The notes: a model not told the origin generated them from the sequence alone. A stretch of DNA of 64,000 nt from Cumulibacter sp047975195 (GCA_047975195.1 JBKEDB010000036.1:15538-79537); one strand, 5' to 3'. Counted from the first letter of the stretch, positions 34,825-44,201 are shown. Translations and numbers: made by a program.

Positions 34825-35227
34825 GCTTGCCTCGCTCGTCCTCGGGGCGCATCCGCGCGCCATGCTCATCGATGATGACCGACTCGGCTACGATCGTCGG
34901 TCCCCCATTATCGCCGCTGGATGATTCCAGCGCCCGCTCCCGCTGCCCGACAGGCGTCACACCTCGGTAGTACTTCGACGATTTCGGCGGGCCGTCGTTT
35001 GCCATGACCACGGCGATCCACGGCAACACCGCGCTGAGTAAGCCGATTCCGATAGCCGCGATCATGCTGTAACGAGCCACCACGGCGGCGACTATCAAGA
35101 GCACCACGCGCGCCGCCATCGTCAAGAGATAGCGCCGTTGCCGTGAGCGAAACTCCACCTCACGGCTGATCGGCGCCCCCGTAACGAGGTGCGGTCGAGT
35201 ACGTTTCCGCACGCTGTCTCCTGACAT
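34811..35227 (-). CDS. DUF3099 family membrane protein
   Basis: The 138-residue protein has a basic N-terminus, two membrane helices (LLTMAARVVLLIVAAVVARY and MIAAIGIGLLSAVLPWIAVV) and a hydrophilic C-terminus with the conserved EHGARMRPEDE. It is an actinobacterial family of unknown function. Together with DUF3039 and the helicase it forms a minus-strand operon. It diverges from the methyltransferase gene with only 26 bases between the starts. Confidence 0.87.
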   Translation of the reverse strand: MSGDSVRKRTRPHLVTGAPISREVEFRSRQRRYLLTMAARVVLLIVAAVVARYSMIAAIGIGLLSAVLPWIAVVMANDGPPKSSKYYRGVTPVGQRERALESSSGDNGGPTIVAESVIIDEHGARMRPEDERGKHEQH

Positions 35228-35240
35228 GGGCTGGAGGTCC

Positions 35241-35246
35241 TAGTCT
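35241..35246 (+). promoter_or_regulatory. -10 element for the methyltransferase gene (leaderless)
   Basis: TAGTCT ends seven bases before ATG 35254 and no ribosome site is present, so the transcript should begin at the start codon. CTGACA (35221-35226) is a possible but closely spaced -35. Confidence 0.5.
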
Positions 35247-35253
35247 AAAACAC

Positions 35254-36339
35254 ATGCAGCGTCTGGCGATCCTTGAACCCCTCGACCCCATCGCCGCCGA
35301 AGCTCGCCGCGACATTGGGTCGGCACTCGGGATCGCACTACATTCCGCGACCGCCGACCCCGCGGCGATGCGCCCGCTGTGGAGCGCTTTCTCCCGTGGT
35401 GAACCGGTGCCCGCCGCGCAGTTGCGACAGGTCCTCGGCGAGGAGGTGGTGGCACACGCCGTGCGTACAGAGCTCTTGATCGCTGTCGACGTCGGCGAGA
35501 ATGAGCCGTGGTTGCGCGGATCGGTATGCATCGTCGCCGCGGAGGTCGGCGGCGAATTGCGCTGGGTCGCCAGCGACTTCGGCTGGTACGACGACGACCC
35601 CGACGCCGTAAGCGGTCCCAGCGAGGCCTCGGCGACGCTGCTGGCGGCGATTCCGGAGGGTAACTATCGCCGCGTACTGGAAGTAGGTAGCGGGGCTGGC
35701 GCTGTGATCACCCACCTCGCCTCACTCCACGATGCAGACTGTGTCGCCTCGGATATCAATCCTCGCGCGCTCGCGTTCACCGAACTGACTGCCGCGCTCA
35801 ATGCTCAATCTCGGGTGCAGACGATCGCTAGTGACTTCGCCGGCGAGATCCACGAGAGGTTTGACCTCGTCGTGTGTAATCCGCCCTTCATTCTGGGGCG
35901 ACCCCGCGCGCACACAGTCTTCCGCGATAGTGCCGACGGAACTGGTCACGCCAGCCTAGGCATCGATTTCGCCCCGCTGCTGCGTCCCGGTGGCCTCGCG
36001 GTGTATCTGACGAACTGGGAGTACTCGACGGGTGACAATGATCCGCTCGAATGCCTCGCGACAAGGCTCCAGGGTGTCGAGAACTGCTCGGTGTTGGTGA
36101 TTGAACGCGCCGTCGTACCGGTACGGCACTACGTGGAACTGTGGTCCGAGGATCCGGTGGAGCAACGTGACTGGATCAATGGGTTCAGCGAGCGCGGTAT
36201 CGCACACATCGGCACCGGAATGGTCGTCGTACACCGCCAGGACGGCGCCGAGCCAGCTGTATCGATGGCGCGCCATAACACCGGCCGACGCGAGGATCTC
36301 CGCGTGATCATCCGGGACTGGGTCGGTACGCACCTCTAA
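35254..36339 (+). CDS. Class I SAM-dependent methyltransferase with NPPF motif
   Basis: The 361-residue protein has an N-terminal helical domain of about 130 residues, then a Rossmann methyltransferase: SAM motif VLEVGSGAGAVITHLA, acidic ASDINPRAL and the catalytic NPPF in VVCNPPFILG. NPPY/NPPF enzymes methylate N6 of adenine, N2 of guanine or a glutamine amide. The N-terminal extension and LWSEDPVEQRDWI tail recall the actinobacterial rRNA/release-factor-like group, but the substrate is not established. It appears leaderless. Confidence 0.85.
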   Translation: MQRLAILEPLDPIAAEARRDIGSALGIALHSATADPAAMRPLWSAFSRGEPVPAAQLRQVLGEEVVAHAVRTELLIAVDVGENEPWLRGSVCIVAAEVGGELRWVASDFGWYDDDPDAVSGPSEASATLLAAIPEGNYRRVLEVGSGAGAVITHLASLHDADCVASDINPRALAFTELTAALNAQSRVQTIASDFAGEIHERFDLVVCNPPFILGRPRAHTVFRDSADGTGHASLGIDFAPLLRPGGLAVYLTNWEYSTGDNDPLECLATRLQGVENCSVLVIERAVVPVRHYVELWSEDPVEQRDWINGFSERGIAHIGTGMVVVHRQDGAEPAVSMARHNTGRREDLRVIIRDWVGTHL

Positions 36340-36386
36340 CACTCACACTTAACAAAGGTGATCCACACCCTGGATTACTCAATGGT

Positions 36387-36411
36387 GGAACAAAAATCGC
36401 CCTGGCGCGTT
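36387..36411 (+). promoter_or_regulatory. ECF-sigma promoter signature upstream of sigB
   Basis: GGAAC (36387-36391) and CGTT (36408-36411) are separated by 16 bases, the classic ECF (SigE/SigH/SigR-like) arrangement. In mycobacteria sigB is transcribed by SigE and SigH from such a promoter. The leader to ATG 36479 would be about 60 bases. Confidence 0.62.
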
Positions 36412-36478
36412 GCACTAGTACAACCGTTTTGCGACGCGATCCCTGTCGCGAGCGGTCGGCGCGATCGGAAGGTGCTGA

Positions 36479-37462
36479 ATGTCTGTTACCACGACGAACC
36501 CCAATAAAGACAACACCGAGACGGACCTCGACCAGTCTCACGAAACGCTGGCGTCAACCGACCTGGTGCGCGTGTACCTGACCTCTATCGGCAAGGTGAA
36601 GTTGCTCACTGCCGAACAGGAGGTCGACCTGGCCCGACGGATCGAAGCTGGGTTGTATGCCGAGCAACTGCTCGCCGATCGCCGTCGCCGCTTCGGTGAA
36701 AAGAAGCGACGAGCGTTACACGAGGTCGCCCGCGACGGGCAGGCCGCCAAGGCCCACCTGCTCGAGGCCAACCTGCGGCTGGTTGTTTCGGTCGCCAAGC
36801 GCTACACCGGCCACGGACTGTCGTTCCTGGATCTCATTCAGGAAGGAAACCTCGGCCTGGTCCGCGCTGTTGAGAAGTTTGACTATGCCAAGGGGTTCAA
36901 GTTCTCCACGTACGCCACGTGGTGGATTCGCCAGGCAATCTCTCGTGCGATGGCCGATTCGGGACGCTCGATCCGTCTGCCTGTGCACTTGGCCGAGCAG
37001 GTCAACCGGGTCATCCGTACCCGCCGCCGTATGCATCAGGAACTTGGCCAGGATCCCACTATCGAGGCAATTGCCGAAGAGTTGGACCTCACGCCCGAGA
37101 AGGTCACCCAACTCCTGGAGCACAGCCGGGACGTGATGAGCCTGGATCAGACCGTGGGCACCGACGAGGATGCGGCACTCGGAGATTTCATCGAGGACAC
37201 CGACTCCCCCGACGCCGAGGACGTGGTCAGTTTCGACATGATGCGTCAGGACGTGCGCAAGGTCGTTGCCGGGCTCGATGATCGCGAGAAGGCATTAGTC
37301 TCGCGGCGTTTCGGACTCGACGGGCAGAAGCCGTACACCTTGGAGCAGATCGGTAAGGAATTCGGTATGTCCCGTGAGCGTGTGCGCCAGATCGAACGCC
37401 AGACGATGGCGAAGTTGCGCACGCCAGAACGCTCCGGTGGGTTGCGCGAATACCTCTCCTAA
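36479..37462 (+). CDS. sigB: Group 2 RNA polymerase sigma factor SigB
   Basis: The 327-residue protein is a close paralogue of SigA without the Lys/Ala extension. Region 1.2 is LVRVYLTSIGKVKLL, region 2 contains LRLVVSVAKRYTGHGLSFLD and KGFKFSTYATWWIRQAI, and region 4 is TLEQIGKEFGMSRERVRQIE. SigB controls stress and stationary-phase genes in actinobacteria. GGAAGGTG precedes ATG 36479. The upstream ECF-type promoter suggests a stress-sigma cascade. A hairpin with a T tract follows the gene. Confidence 0.95.
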   Translation: MSVTTTNPNKDNTETDLDQSHETLASTDLVRVYLTSIGKVKLLTAEQEVDLARRIEAGLYAEQLLADRRRRFGEKKRRALHEVARDGQAAKAHLLEANLRLVVSVAKRYTGHGLSFLDLIQEGNLGLVRAVEKFDYAKGFKFSTYATWWIRQAISRAMADSGRSIRLPVHLAEQVNRVIRTRRRMHQELGQDPTIEAIAEELDLTPEKVTQLLEHSRDVMSLDQTVGTDEDAALGDFIEDTDSPDAEDVVSFDMMRQDVRKVVAGLDDREKALVSRRFGLDGQKPYTLEQIGKEFGMSRERVRQIERQTMAKLRTPERSGGLREYLS

Positions 37463-37481
37463 TCACACCTCTGAACTGAAG

Positions 37482-37519
37482 CGGACCGCCAAGTTATTTT
37501 CTCGGCGGTCCGTTTCTTT
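37482..37519 (+). terminator. Rho-independent terminator after sigB
   Basis: CGGACCGCC (37482-37490) pairs with GGCGGTCCG (37504-37512), followed by TTTCTTT (37513-37519). It lies about 20 bases after the sigB stop. Confidence 0.85.
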
Positions 37520-37520
37520 G

Positions 37521-37636
37521 CCGCGCAGCTACCCCACCGGATCGTCGGCGACAGACGGCGTGGTCCGAGTTCCATTCACCGCGCAGCTACCCGATCAGAT
37601 CGCCGGCGCCAGACGGCGTGGTCCAAGGTTCACCGG
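37521..37636. repeat. Two-copy tandem repeat, 58-bp period, at the 3' end of the GNAT/ligase gene
   Basis: Copy 1 (37521-37578) and copy 2 (37579-37636) match at about 46 of 58 positions, with 43 of the first 50 identical. Copy 2 includes the last codons and stop of the minus-strand ligase gene; copy 1 lies outside it as a degenerate duplicate. The period is not a multiple of three. Confidence 0.8.
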
Positions 37637-40108
37637 AGGCCCTACATTCACGCTGGCCCGGGTCACAATCACGCCGCGTGGTGTAGCGATCACCGGCTCC
37701 AAGGTGAGGCTGCGCACCTCCGGGTTGTGCTCGGAGAGGGTCGCGATCCGGGCTATCAAGTCGTGTAGCGCAGGCAGATTCACCGGCTCACCTCCTCGGT
37801 ATCCACACAACAGTGGGAACGCTCGGGGCGCACAGATCAGTTCGTCGATATCGATATCGGCCAGCGGCAGCGCGCGGTACGCGACGTCCTCGAATACCTC
37901 CAAGGCCAGGCCGCTGAGTCCGAAACTCAATAGGGCGCCGAACGAGGGGTCATCGGCAAGACCGATCGATACCGCCACACCGTCCGACGGCGAGGTGTCA
38001 TCCACCTGACCGTAGGTCACGCCGTACGCCGCCAATAGCTCCTGAGTTTCCTCATCGGTCAGTTGGCGACCCCGTGGCTCAACCTCCAGCACGCGGTAGA
38101 TCGTGGTGGCGGCGGCATTCGCATCGATACCCTCCGGATCGGGGAAGTCTCCAGTCGGCTTCTGCCGCCAGGCGTGGTAGGCGGTTGCTCTGGCGAGCGC
38201 CAGCACCCCGCGTTCGGGAGTTTCGTACGCCGGCACCGATCCGCGCTCGACGACTCCGTCCGGGCCTATCCACTGCAGCCCCTTGGGGATACCGCTCATT
38301 CCTTGGAAGGTCGTCACGACCGGTTTGGAACCGTCGCGGCTCACACGCGCCAGTGCCTCGGCGTACGGGCGCGCGTCGGTCACCACCGGGGGTACGAACA
38401 CAGCGACCAGGGAGTCCACCCGATCGTCGGCGCTCGCCCGCCGCAGCTCGGCCTCGAACGCATCGACACCGCCCTCTGGTCCAATATCCACCGGATAACC
38501 GTCGGCGATATCGAGGCCGTTCGCGAGGCACGCGTCCTGGACCAGCACGCCCAGTGCCGACGAGTTACCCACCACGGCCACGCGGTTGCCCTGCGGTAGG
38601 GGCTGGTGGGCGAACAGCATGGCCAGGTCAAAACTCTGCATCAGGGTTTCGACGCGTAACACGCCTGAGGATTCGAACAATGCCTGGACGAGGTGGTCCG
38701 CGATCGGGTGAGTGTGCTGCAGGCCGGCCTTCACGCCGGAATGGCGTCCCGACTTCACCGCGACGATCGGCTTGATCCGTCCGATTTCGCGTGTGAGGCG
38801 GGCAAACTTGCGCGGGTTACCGAACGTCTCGAGGTTGAGCAAGATGACTTCGGTGTCGTCGTCGGTAGCCCAGTACTGCAGCAGGTCGTTGCCCGAGACG
38901 TCTGCGCGGTTACCAGCCGACACGAACGTGGACATGCCCAGGCCTCGACGGGCGGCGTCCGCGAGAATCGCGACGCCCAGCGCACCGGACTGGCAGAAGA
39001 ATCCGACGCGGCCGCGCGGCGGCACGAAGGGAGAGATGGTCGCGTTCAGATGGACGTCCGGGCGAGTGTTGACCACGCCCAGGCAGTTCGGACCGACGAC
39101 TCGCATGCCATACGCCCGCGCGGTTTCGACCAGTTTTTGCTGTTCGGTTCGGCCATGCTCGTCACGTTCGCTGAACCCACCCGAGATCACGACCAGGCCG
39201 CGCACCTTCTTCCGACCACATTCCTCGACGACCCCTTCGACCTGGCTTGCGGGGACCGCGAGCAGCGCCAGGTCGATGTCGTTAGGGATATCGAGTACCG
39301 AACGATAGGCCGGAACGCCGACGACATGCGCTGCCGACGGGTTCACCGGGTAGATCGGACCATCCAGGCCGAAATCAAGCACGTTGCGCATCACGCTGTA
39401 CCCGAGTTTCGACTTGTCATTCGAGGCGCCGATCACGGCGACCGACTTCGCGGTCAGCAGGCGCTCCAGCGAGCGGGCCTCCGCGCGCTGTTCGCGTGAA
39501 TACATCACCGCCTGGGTAGTTTCGGTCGGCTCGATCGGGAACTCGAGTTGGACCACACCTTCCTCGTAGGAGCGGCTTGGCGAGTACCCGGCATCGATGA
39601 ACGTGCGCACCATCCGCCCGTTCTCGGCGAGCACTTCGGCCGCGAACCGCTTGATGCCGTTCTCTCGGGCTGCGGCTGCGAGATGTTCCAGCAGCATCGG
39701 ACCCAGGCCGCGGCCCTGATGTGCGTCCTCAACCAGGAAAGCGACCTCGGCGGTGTCACTATCGGGATAACGGTCGTAGCGTCCTACCGCGATCAGGTCG
39801 TCACCGACTATCACGATCAACGCGACTCGGTCGTGATAGTCGACCTTGGTAAACCGGGCGAGGTCGCGGTCCGGAATCCGCGGATACGGCCCGAAGAAGC
39901 GCAGGTAGCGGGTTCGGTCGGATGTGCGCGCGTGCATCCGAACCAGGTCATCGGCATCCGCGGGAGTAATTGGCCGCACATGCACTGTTCCGCCGTCGGA
40001 GGCGATCACATCTGCTTCCCAGTGCCTCGGGTAGTCGAACTCCCCTGCGAGATTCGGGTCATGCAATCCGTGCGGCGCCGTCATGTCTTCTGGTTCGATG
40101 CTGCTCAT
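37595..40108 (-). CDS. Bifunctional GNAT acetyltransferase/acetate-CoA ligase-like protein
   Basis: The protein is about 837 residues. An N-terminal GNAT domain (to about residue 170) has the acetyl-CoA loop VEDAHQGRGLGPMLLEHL. It is followed by a CoA-binding domain (SVAVIGASNDKSKLGYSV), succinyl-CoA-ligase-like domains (FCQSGALGVAILADAARRG, VGNSSALGVL) and a C-terminal ATP-grasp-like part. Relatives such as mycobacterial Pat and PatZ acetylate lysines of acyl-CoA synthetases; the ligase half is usually inactive. ATG 40108 (MSSIEPED) was chosen by homology. The 3' end carries a tandem duplication. Confidence 0.9.
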   Translation of the reverse strand: MSSIEPEDMTAPHGLHDPNLAGEFDYPRHWEADVIASDGGTVHVRPITPADADDLVRMHARTSDRTRYLRFFGPYPRIPDRDLARFTKVDYHDRVALIVIVGDDLIAVGRYDRYPDSDTAEVAFLVEDAHQGRGLGPMLLEHLAAAARENGIKRFAAEVLAENGRMVRTFIDAGYSPSRSYEEGVVQLEFPIEPTETTQAVMYSREQRAEARSLERLLTAKSVAVIGASNDKSKLGYSVMRNVLDFGLDGPIYPVNPSAAHVVGVPAYRSVLDIPNDIDLALLAVPASQVEGVVEECGRKKVRGLVVISGGFSERDEHGRTEQQKLVETARAYGMRVVGPNCLGVVNTRPDVHLNATISPFVPPRGRVGFFCQSGALGVAILADAARRGLGMSTFVSAGNRADVSGNDLLQYWATDDDTEVILLNLETFGNPRKFARLTREIGRIKPIVAVKSGRHSGVKAGLQHTHPIADHLVQALFESSGVLRVETLMQSFDLAMLFAHQPLPQGNRVAVVGNSSALGVLVQDACLANGLDIADGYPVDIGPEGGVDAFEAELRRASADDRVDSLVAVFVPPVVTDARPYAEALARVSRDGSKPVVTTFQGMSGIPKGLQWIGPDGVVERGSVPAYETPERGVLALARATAYHAWRQKPTGDFPDPEGIDANAAATTIYRVLEVEPRGRQLTDEETQELLAAYGVTYGQVDDTSPSDGVAVSIGLADDPSFGALLSFGLSGLALEVFEDVAYRALPLADIDIDELICAPRAFPLLCGYRGGEPVNLPALHDLIARIATLSEHNPEVRSLTLEPVIATPRGVIVTRASVNVGPPVNLGPRRLAPAI

Positions 40109-40146
40109 CACTGCCTCACCGTGCGTCGTGGTCGGCCTAGTTCCGC

Positions 40147-41358
40147 CTAGTCTCTCGGATCCGCGGGATCCAAGCCAACTAGCGGATAAATTGCGTGGCG
40201 AGTGGCCATGATGGCCCGGTCCAACGGCGCGTCTGACATGCCACCTTGCCATTGATCGAAATCGATCGGTGCTCCTTCGCCCATCAATAAGGGGGCCGTG
40301 GCGAACCCGCTACGCGGATCGATGAATCCAGGCAAAGTCGTTTCGGCGAGAATGTCACGCCAGCGTTGCGGGACTGGCGTGCTCGCAGGGATCGGTCTTC
40401 CCGTGGCCTCGGCGATCAGGTGGGTCCAGGACCGCGGTACAGCGCGCACCAGCCCGTATCCGCCACCACCGGTGGCTACCCACTTGCCGCCGCACAACTC
40501 ATGGGCGAGTTCATGCAGCCGGGCGTAGATAGATGCCTGCCCATCGACGGTGAGCGATAGATCCGCCAACGGATCCTCATGGTGGGTATCGCAGCCGCAC
40601 TGGGTCACCAGGATTTCCGGGCGAAACTGCCGCAACACATTCGGCACCACAGCCTCGAACGCCGTACGCCATTCACGATCGCTCGACCCGGGCGGCAGCG
40701 CTAGATTCACCGCCGACCCAGCGGCGTCGTCGCGACCGACCTCGCTCGCGAAGCCGGTATGCGGCCACAGCGATAACGGCGACTCGTGAATACTGACGGT
40801 CATCACGCGCGGATCATCGTAGAACGACGCCTGCACGCCGTCCCCGTGATGCACATCCACATCGACGTACGCGACGCGCTGCGCCCCGTGGTCCAGCAGC
40901 CACGAAATCGCCACCGAAACATCGTTGAAGACGCAGAAGCCAGACGCATGCGAGGGCATGGCATGGTGCATGCCTCCGCCGATATTCACTGCGTGTTGTT
41001 TAGCTCCCGTCCACACCAGTTCGGCAGCTAGCCGCGTTCCGCCGGCGATCATTGCTGCGGCCTCATACATCCCCCAAAAGATCGGGTTGTCATCCGTGCC
41101 GAGCCCGTGCCCGATCCCCCACGGTTGGATCGGCGCCTCCCGCACCGCAGCGAGATACCGGTCCGTGTGCACCCGACGCAACTGATCCTCGGTCGCCGCC
41201 GTCGGTGCGTGCAGCGATAAGTTCGGCACGCCGAGCACGCCAAGCGTTTCGGCAAGTTTCATGGTCAGGTCGACCCGCACGGGGTGCATCGGATGATCGC
41301 CACCGTGGTCGTACTTCAGATACTCATCGGTCCAGATGACCGCCACCGAATCGCTCAT
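40147..41358 (-). CDS. acuC: Acetoin utilization protein AcuC (class I histone-deacetylase family)
   Basis: The protein of about 403 residues has the deacetylase core: GGGMHHAMPSHASGFCVFND with the catalytic His pair, VAYVDVDVHHGDGVQ with the zinc-binding Asp and His residues, and GGGGYG. AcuC removes acetyl groups from acetyl-CoA synthetase in Bacillus. Pairing with the GNAT/ligase gene 38 bases downstream suggests that the two set reversible lysine acetylation of an acyl-CoA synthetase. ATG 41358 is 13 bases after the rhodanese stop. Confidence 0.92.
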   Translation of the reverse strand: MSDSVAVIWTDEYLKYDHGGDHPMHPVRVDLTMKLAETLGVLGVPNLSLHAPTAATEDQLRRVHTDRYLAAVREAPIQPWGIGHGLGTDDNPIFWGMYEAAAMIAGGTRLAAELVWTGAKQHAVNIGGGMHHAMPSHASGFCVFNDVSVAISWLLDHGAQRVAYVDVDVHHGDGVQASFYDDPRVMTVSIHESPLSLWPHTGFASEVGRDDAAGSAVNLALPPGSSDREWRTAFEAVVPNVLRQFRPEILVTQCGCDTHHEDPLADLSLTVDGQASIYARLHELAHELCGGKWVATGGGGYGLVRAVPRSWTHLIAEATGRPIPASTPVPQRWRDILAETTLPGFIDPRSGFATAPLLMGEGAPIDFDQWQGGMSDAPLDRAIMATRHAIYPLVGLDPADPRD

Positions 41359-41371
41359 GTCCCGAACGCTA

Positions 41372-42250
41372 CTACTCACTGGCCTCGGCGCTGATGCTGC
41401 GGTTTGGATCCGAGATCCAATCGCTCCAAGAACCCGGGTACAGCACCGCGGTCAACCCTGCCGTCTGCAACCCGGCCACGACGTGCGCCGCCGTTACTCC
41501 CGAACCGCAGTACGCCACAATCGGCACCTCGTCGAGCTCGGATAATCCAGTCACCTCGGTGAGTCGGGCACGAATCTCCGTCGGCGGTAGATAGCGGTCG
41601 TCGCGATCGACCAGGGCTGAGTTCGGCAGGTTCCGCGCACCCGGGATGTGCCCGGCTACCGGATCGATCGGCTCGACCTCGCCACGGAATCTCTCCGGAG
41701 CCCGCGCATCCAGCAGCACACCGCCAGCGGCGAGATGACGCGCCACGTCATCGGCATCGATGGTCGGTAGTGACCCTGGCCTCACCGTGAGATCGCCCGC
41801 GGGCACGCGCACGGCAGGGCCAGTTTCTGAGTGGTGGTCCTGGGCGATCCACGAGGCCAGTCCTCCGTCGAGAATGCGCACATCCGCGATGCCCGCCCAA
41901 CGTAGCAACCACCAGGCGCGCGCTGCGCTGTATCCGAGGCCCCCGTCATAAACGACGACCTGTTGGCCGTCACACACACCGCGCGCCCGCAGATCCTCTT
42001 GAAGCAGATCGGGATCCGGCAATGGGTGACGACCCCCGGGGCCGACCGCCGGACCCGCGAGCATCGTGTCAAGGTCACAGAACTGTGCTCGGGGCACATG
42101 TCCGCTGCGGAACGCACGCAGACCGAATCCCGGATCCTGTAAGGCCCATTGCGCATCCAGGATGGCCGGTGGGCTCACCGAGCGCGTCGCCGCGTCAAGT
42201 TCATCGACTGAGATGAGCACCGCGCTAGGGGCCAAGTTCTGGCTCGTCAT
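41372..42250 (-). CDS. Two-domain sulfurtransferase (rhodanese/3-mercaptopyruvate type)
   Basis: The protein of about 292 residues has two rhodanese domains. The C-terminal one carries the active-site loop YCGSGVTA, with Cys in the CGSGVTA form typical of mercaptopyruvate-type enzymes. The N-terminal domain is inactive but keeps RSGHVPRAQFCDLD. It transfers sulfane sulfur to cyanide or a thiol acceptor. ATG 42250 (MTSQNL) matches the family start. It lies upstream of acuC on the same strand and diverges from ideR. Confidence 0.9.
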   Translation of the reverse strand: MTSQNLAPSAVLISVDELDAATRSVSPPAILDAQWALQDPGFGLRAFRSGHVPRAQFCDLDTMLAGPAVGPGGRHPLPDPDLLQEDLRARGVCDGQQVVVYDGGLGYSAARAWWLLRWAGIADVRILDGGLASWIAQDHHSETGPAVRVPAGDLTVRPGSLPTIDADDVARHLAAGGVLLDARAPERFRGEVEPIDPVAGHIPGARNLPNSALVDRDDRYLPPTEIRARLTEVTGLSELDEVPIVAYCGSGVTAAHVVAGLQTAGLTAVLYPGSWSDWISDPNRSISAEASE

Positions 42251-42320
42251 GTCTTCAGCGTACGACGCCTTTCGTTCTCGCAACCGGATAGAATGAGACC
42301 AACGACTTGGGGAGCATTGC

Positions 42321-42995
42321 GTGAACGAGTTGATCGACACCACTGAGATGTACCTACGCACCATCTTTGAGCTTGAGGAAGAAGGTGCGGTGCCAATGCG
42401 TGCACGCATCGTCGATCGCTTGCATCAAAGCGGTCCAACGGTCAGCCAGACAGTGGCGCGGATGCAACGTGACGGGCTTGTCGACGTCCTGGACGATCGC
42501 CAACTGGAGTTGACCGAGCAGGGTCGCAAACTCGCGATCTCGGTCATGCGGAAGCACCGCCTCGCAGAGCTTCTGTTGGTGCAGGTGCTCGGTCTGGATT
42601 GGGACAAGGTGCATGCCGAGGCCTGTCGTTGGGAGCACGTCATTTCCACGGACGTCGAGACGCGGATCGTTGACCTTGTCGGTGACCCCAGTTTCTCCCC
42701 CTACGGCAATCCGGTTCCCGGACTCGCCGATCTCGATGTCGGCGCGACCTCCCCTGCCACGACCGCGGTGATTCCGCTATCGCGCGCGGTTGGCGATGGT
42801 GTGCAGAAGTTGAAGATCGCGCGAATCACCGAAGGCCTGCAGGCCGAGGACGGTTTGTTGGAGAGCCTGTCGCAAGCGGGAATTCGCTCGGGGGTCGAGG
42901 TTACTGTCGAGCGTGATGACGACCAGCTCGTCATCAATGGCGCACAGTTCCCCCGGGTCGTCGCGGAGCACCTCCTGGTCGCGCCGACCACCTAG
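42321..42995 (+). CDS. ideR: Iron-dependent repressor IdeR (DtxR family)
   Basis: The 224-residue metal-responsive repressor has an N-terminal winged helix (SGPTVSQTVARM), a dimerisation and metal domain, and a C-terminal SH3-like domain. Metal residues are at the same numbers as in M. tuberculosis IdeR: Met10, Cys102, Glu105 and His106 for site 1, and His79, Glu83 and His98 for site 2. It should repress iron uptake genes under iron sufficiency. GTG 42321 has GGGGAG upstream and TAGAAT (42289-42294) is a possible -10. sigB and ideR are neighbours in mycobacteria too. Confidence 0.96.
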   Translation: MNELIDTTEMYLRTIFELEEEGAVPMRARIVDRLHQSGPTVSQTVARMQRDGLVDVLDDRQLELTEQGRKLAISVMRKHRLAELLLVQVLGLDWDKVHAEACRWEHVISTDVETRIVDLVGDPSFSPYGNPVPGLADLDVGATSPATTAVIPLSRAVGDGVQKLKIARITEGLQAEDGLLESLSQAGIRSGVEVTVERDDDQLVINGAQFPRVVAEHLLVAPTT

Positions 42996-44083
42996 TCCGC
43001 GCCGTCCGCCTCACGTTCACTAGACGGATCCGGGTCGAACGTGGATGCCAGGATCGACCGAAGTTGCTGAGGCGGCAGTCCGGCGCGCAACGAGGCGTCG
43101 ATCATCTGCGCGAGTGAATACTCGGGTTCATGACGCAGCGCTACATCGAACGCGCAACCGGCGAGCGCTCCGTCGCCACCGAGGTAGGCGCACACACCAG
43201 CCATCGTGGCGACCGGAGCGATATAGCCAGTCGGTACCAACTGGCTGACTCGGCACCACAGATCTTCATGACGCCACGCTAGTTCCTGTGCGACCAGAGT
43301 GATGACGATGTCGCGCACGGAGACGTCACGCATGGCAAGAGCACATACGGCGGCGTCGTACGGGTCGAGCGCTGCCGGGCTGTAACCATCCTCGCGAGCC
43401 GTCGCGTGGCGCTCCAGGATGTCGGTGACCATCGCGACCAGTTCGATTCGCGAGTGCGGAACGAGCTGCAAAGCTCCGGTATGTCTATGAGTTCGCGCCC
43501 GCGCATCACCGGCGGCCGGTTCGAGGCGCGCTGCCACCTCCCCGCGGTTACGCAGCAGTCGCCGTCCGCTCATCACGTGCGCCACCGCAATCGCGGGGGT
43601 TGGTCCACCTTCCGCTCGAGGCATGCCCGGTCGGTCCGGCCAGACGAATTCGACAGGCACGCCGCACGTCGAGAACTCCGCGCAGAGAATCGGTTCCAGG
43701 TCCCGCACGGTCTCATAGGCGCGCAGCGCCGAACTGTGAACAGCAGCATGTTCATCGGGGTCGGCTGATTGCTCATACTCGTCGCAGTACGCAAGTACCA
43801 GCCGATGTGGCGTCCCGCGGCGAGTCACCTCAACGAGGTGAGCCACCACCGAGCGTGCTTGAGCGACGGTGCACGGCGCGTCGATGCGTACCGTCATCAC
43901 CACTGCCCCGTCGCGGTGTAGACCGATCGCCACCAACGACCGCTCAGGATAGAACCCCAGCAGGTACGGGATCGAGGCGCGCAGCTCGGTCAACCCCCTC
44001 ACCGCGACCGGCTCGCTGTCGAATAATTGCGGGATCTCGTGGGGGTCATAATCGGCTAGTTCATCGGGTTCAAAGGCGGTCAT
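42992..44083 (-). CDS. DUF4192 family protein
   Basis: The 363-residue protein belongs to DUF4192, common in actinobacteria and of unknown function. The conserved opening is LRASIPYLLGFYPERSLVAIGL. Later parts include the Ala-rich GGDGALAGCAFDVAL and SLAQMIDASLRAGLPP. It has no signal peptide or membrane span. The last four bases overlap the end of convergent ideR. Confidence 0.87.
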   Translation of the reverse strand: MTAFEPDELADYDPHEIPQLFDSEPVAVRGLTELRASIPYLLGFYPERSLVAIGLHRDGAVVMTVRIDAPCTVAQARSVVAHLVEVTRRGTPHRLVLAYCDEYEQSADPDEHAAVHSSALRAYETVRDLEPILCAEFSTCGVPVEFVWPDRPGMPRAEGGPTPAIAVAHVMSGRRLLRNRGEVAARLEPAAGDARARTHRHTGALQLVPHSRIELVAMVTDILERHATAREDGYSPAALDPYDAAVCALAMRDVSVRDIVITLVAQELAWRHEDLWCRVSQLVPTGYIAPVATMAGVCAYLGGDGALAGCAFDVALRHEPEYSLAQMIDASLRAGLPPQQLRSILASTFDPDPSSEREADGAD

Positions 44084-44201
44084 GCCAGTCAGCGTGCCTC
44101 GCGTATCCTGGGGCGGAAAGCACGCCGATTCAGGCGTGGAAACACACCGCAGCTGTGGATAGCACCCAGCGGCTGTCCGAGTTTGTCAGTCGAGGTATTG
44201 C

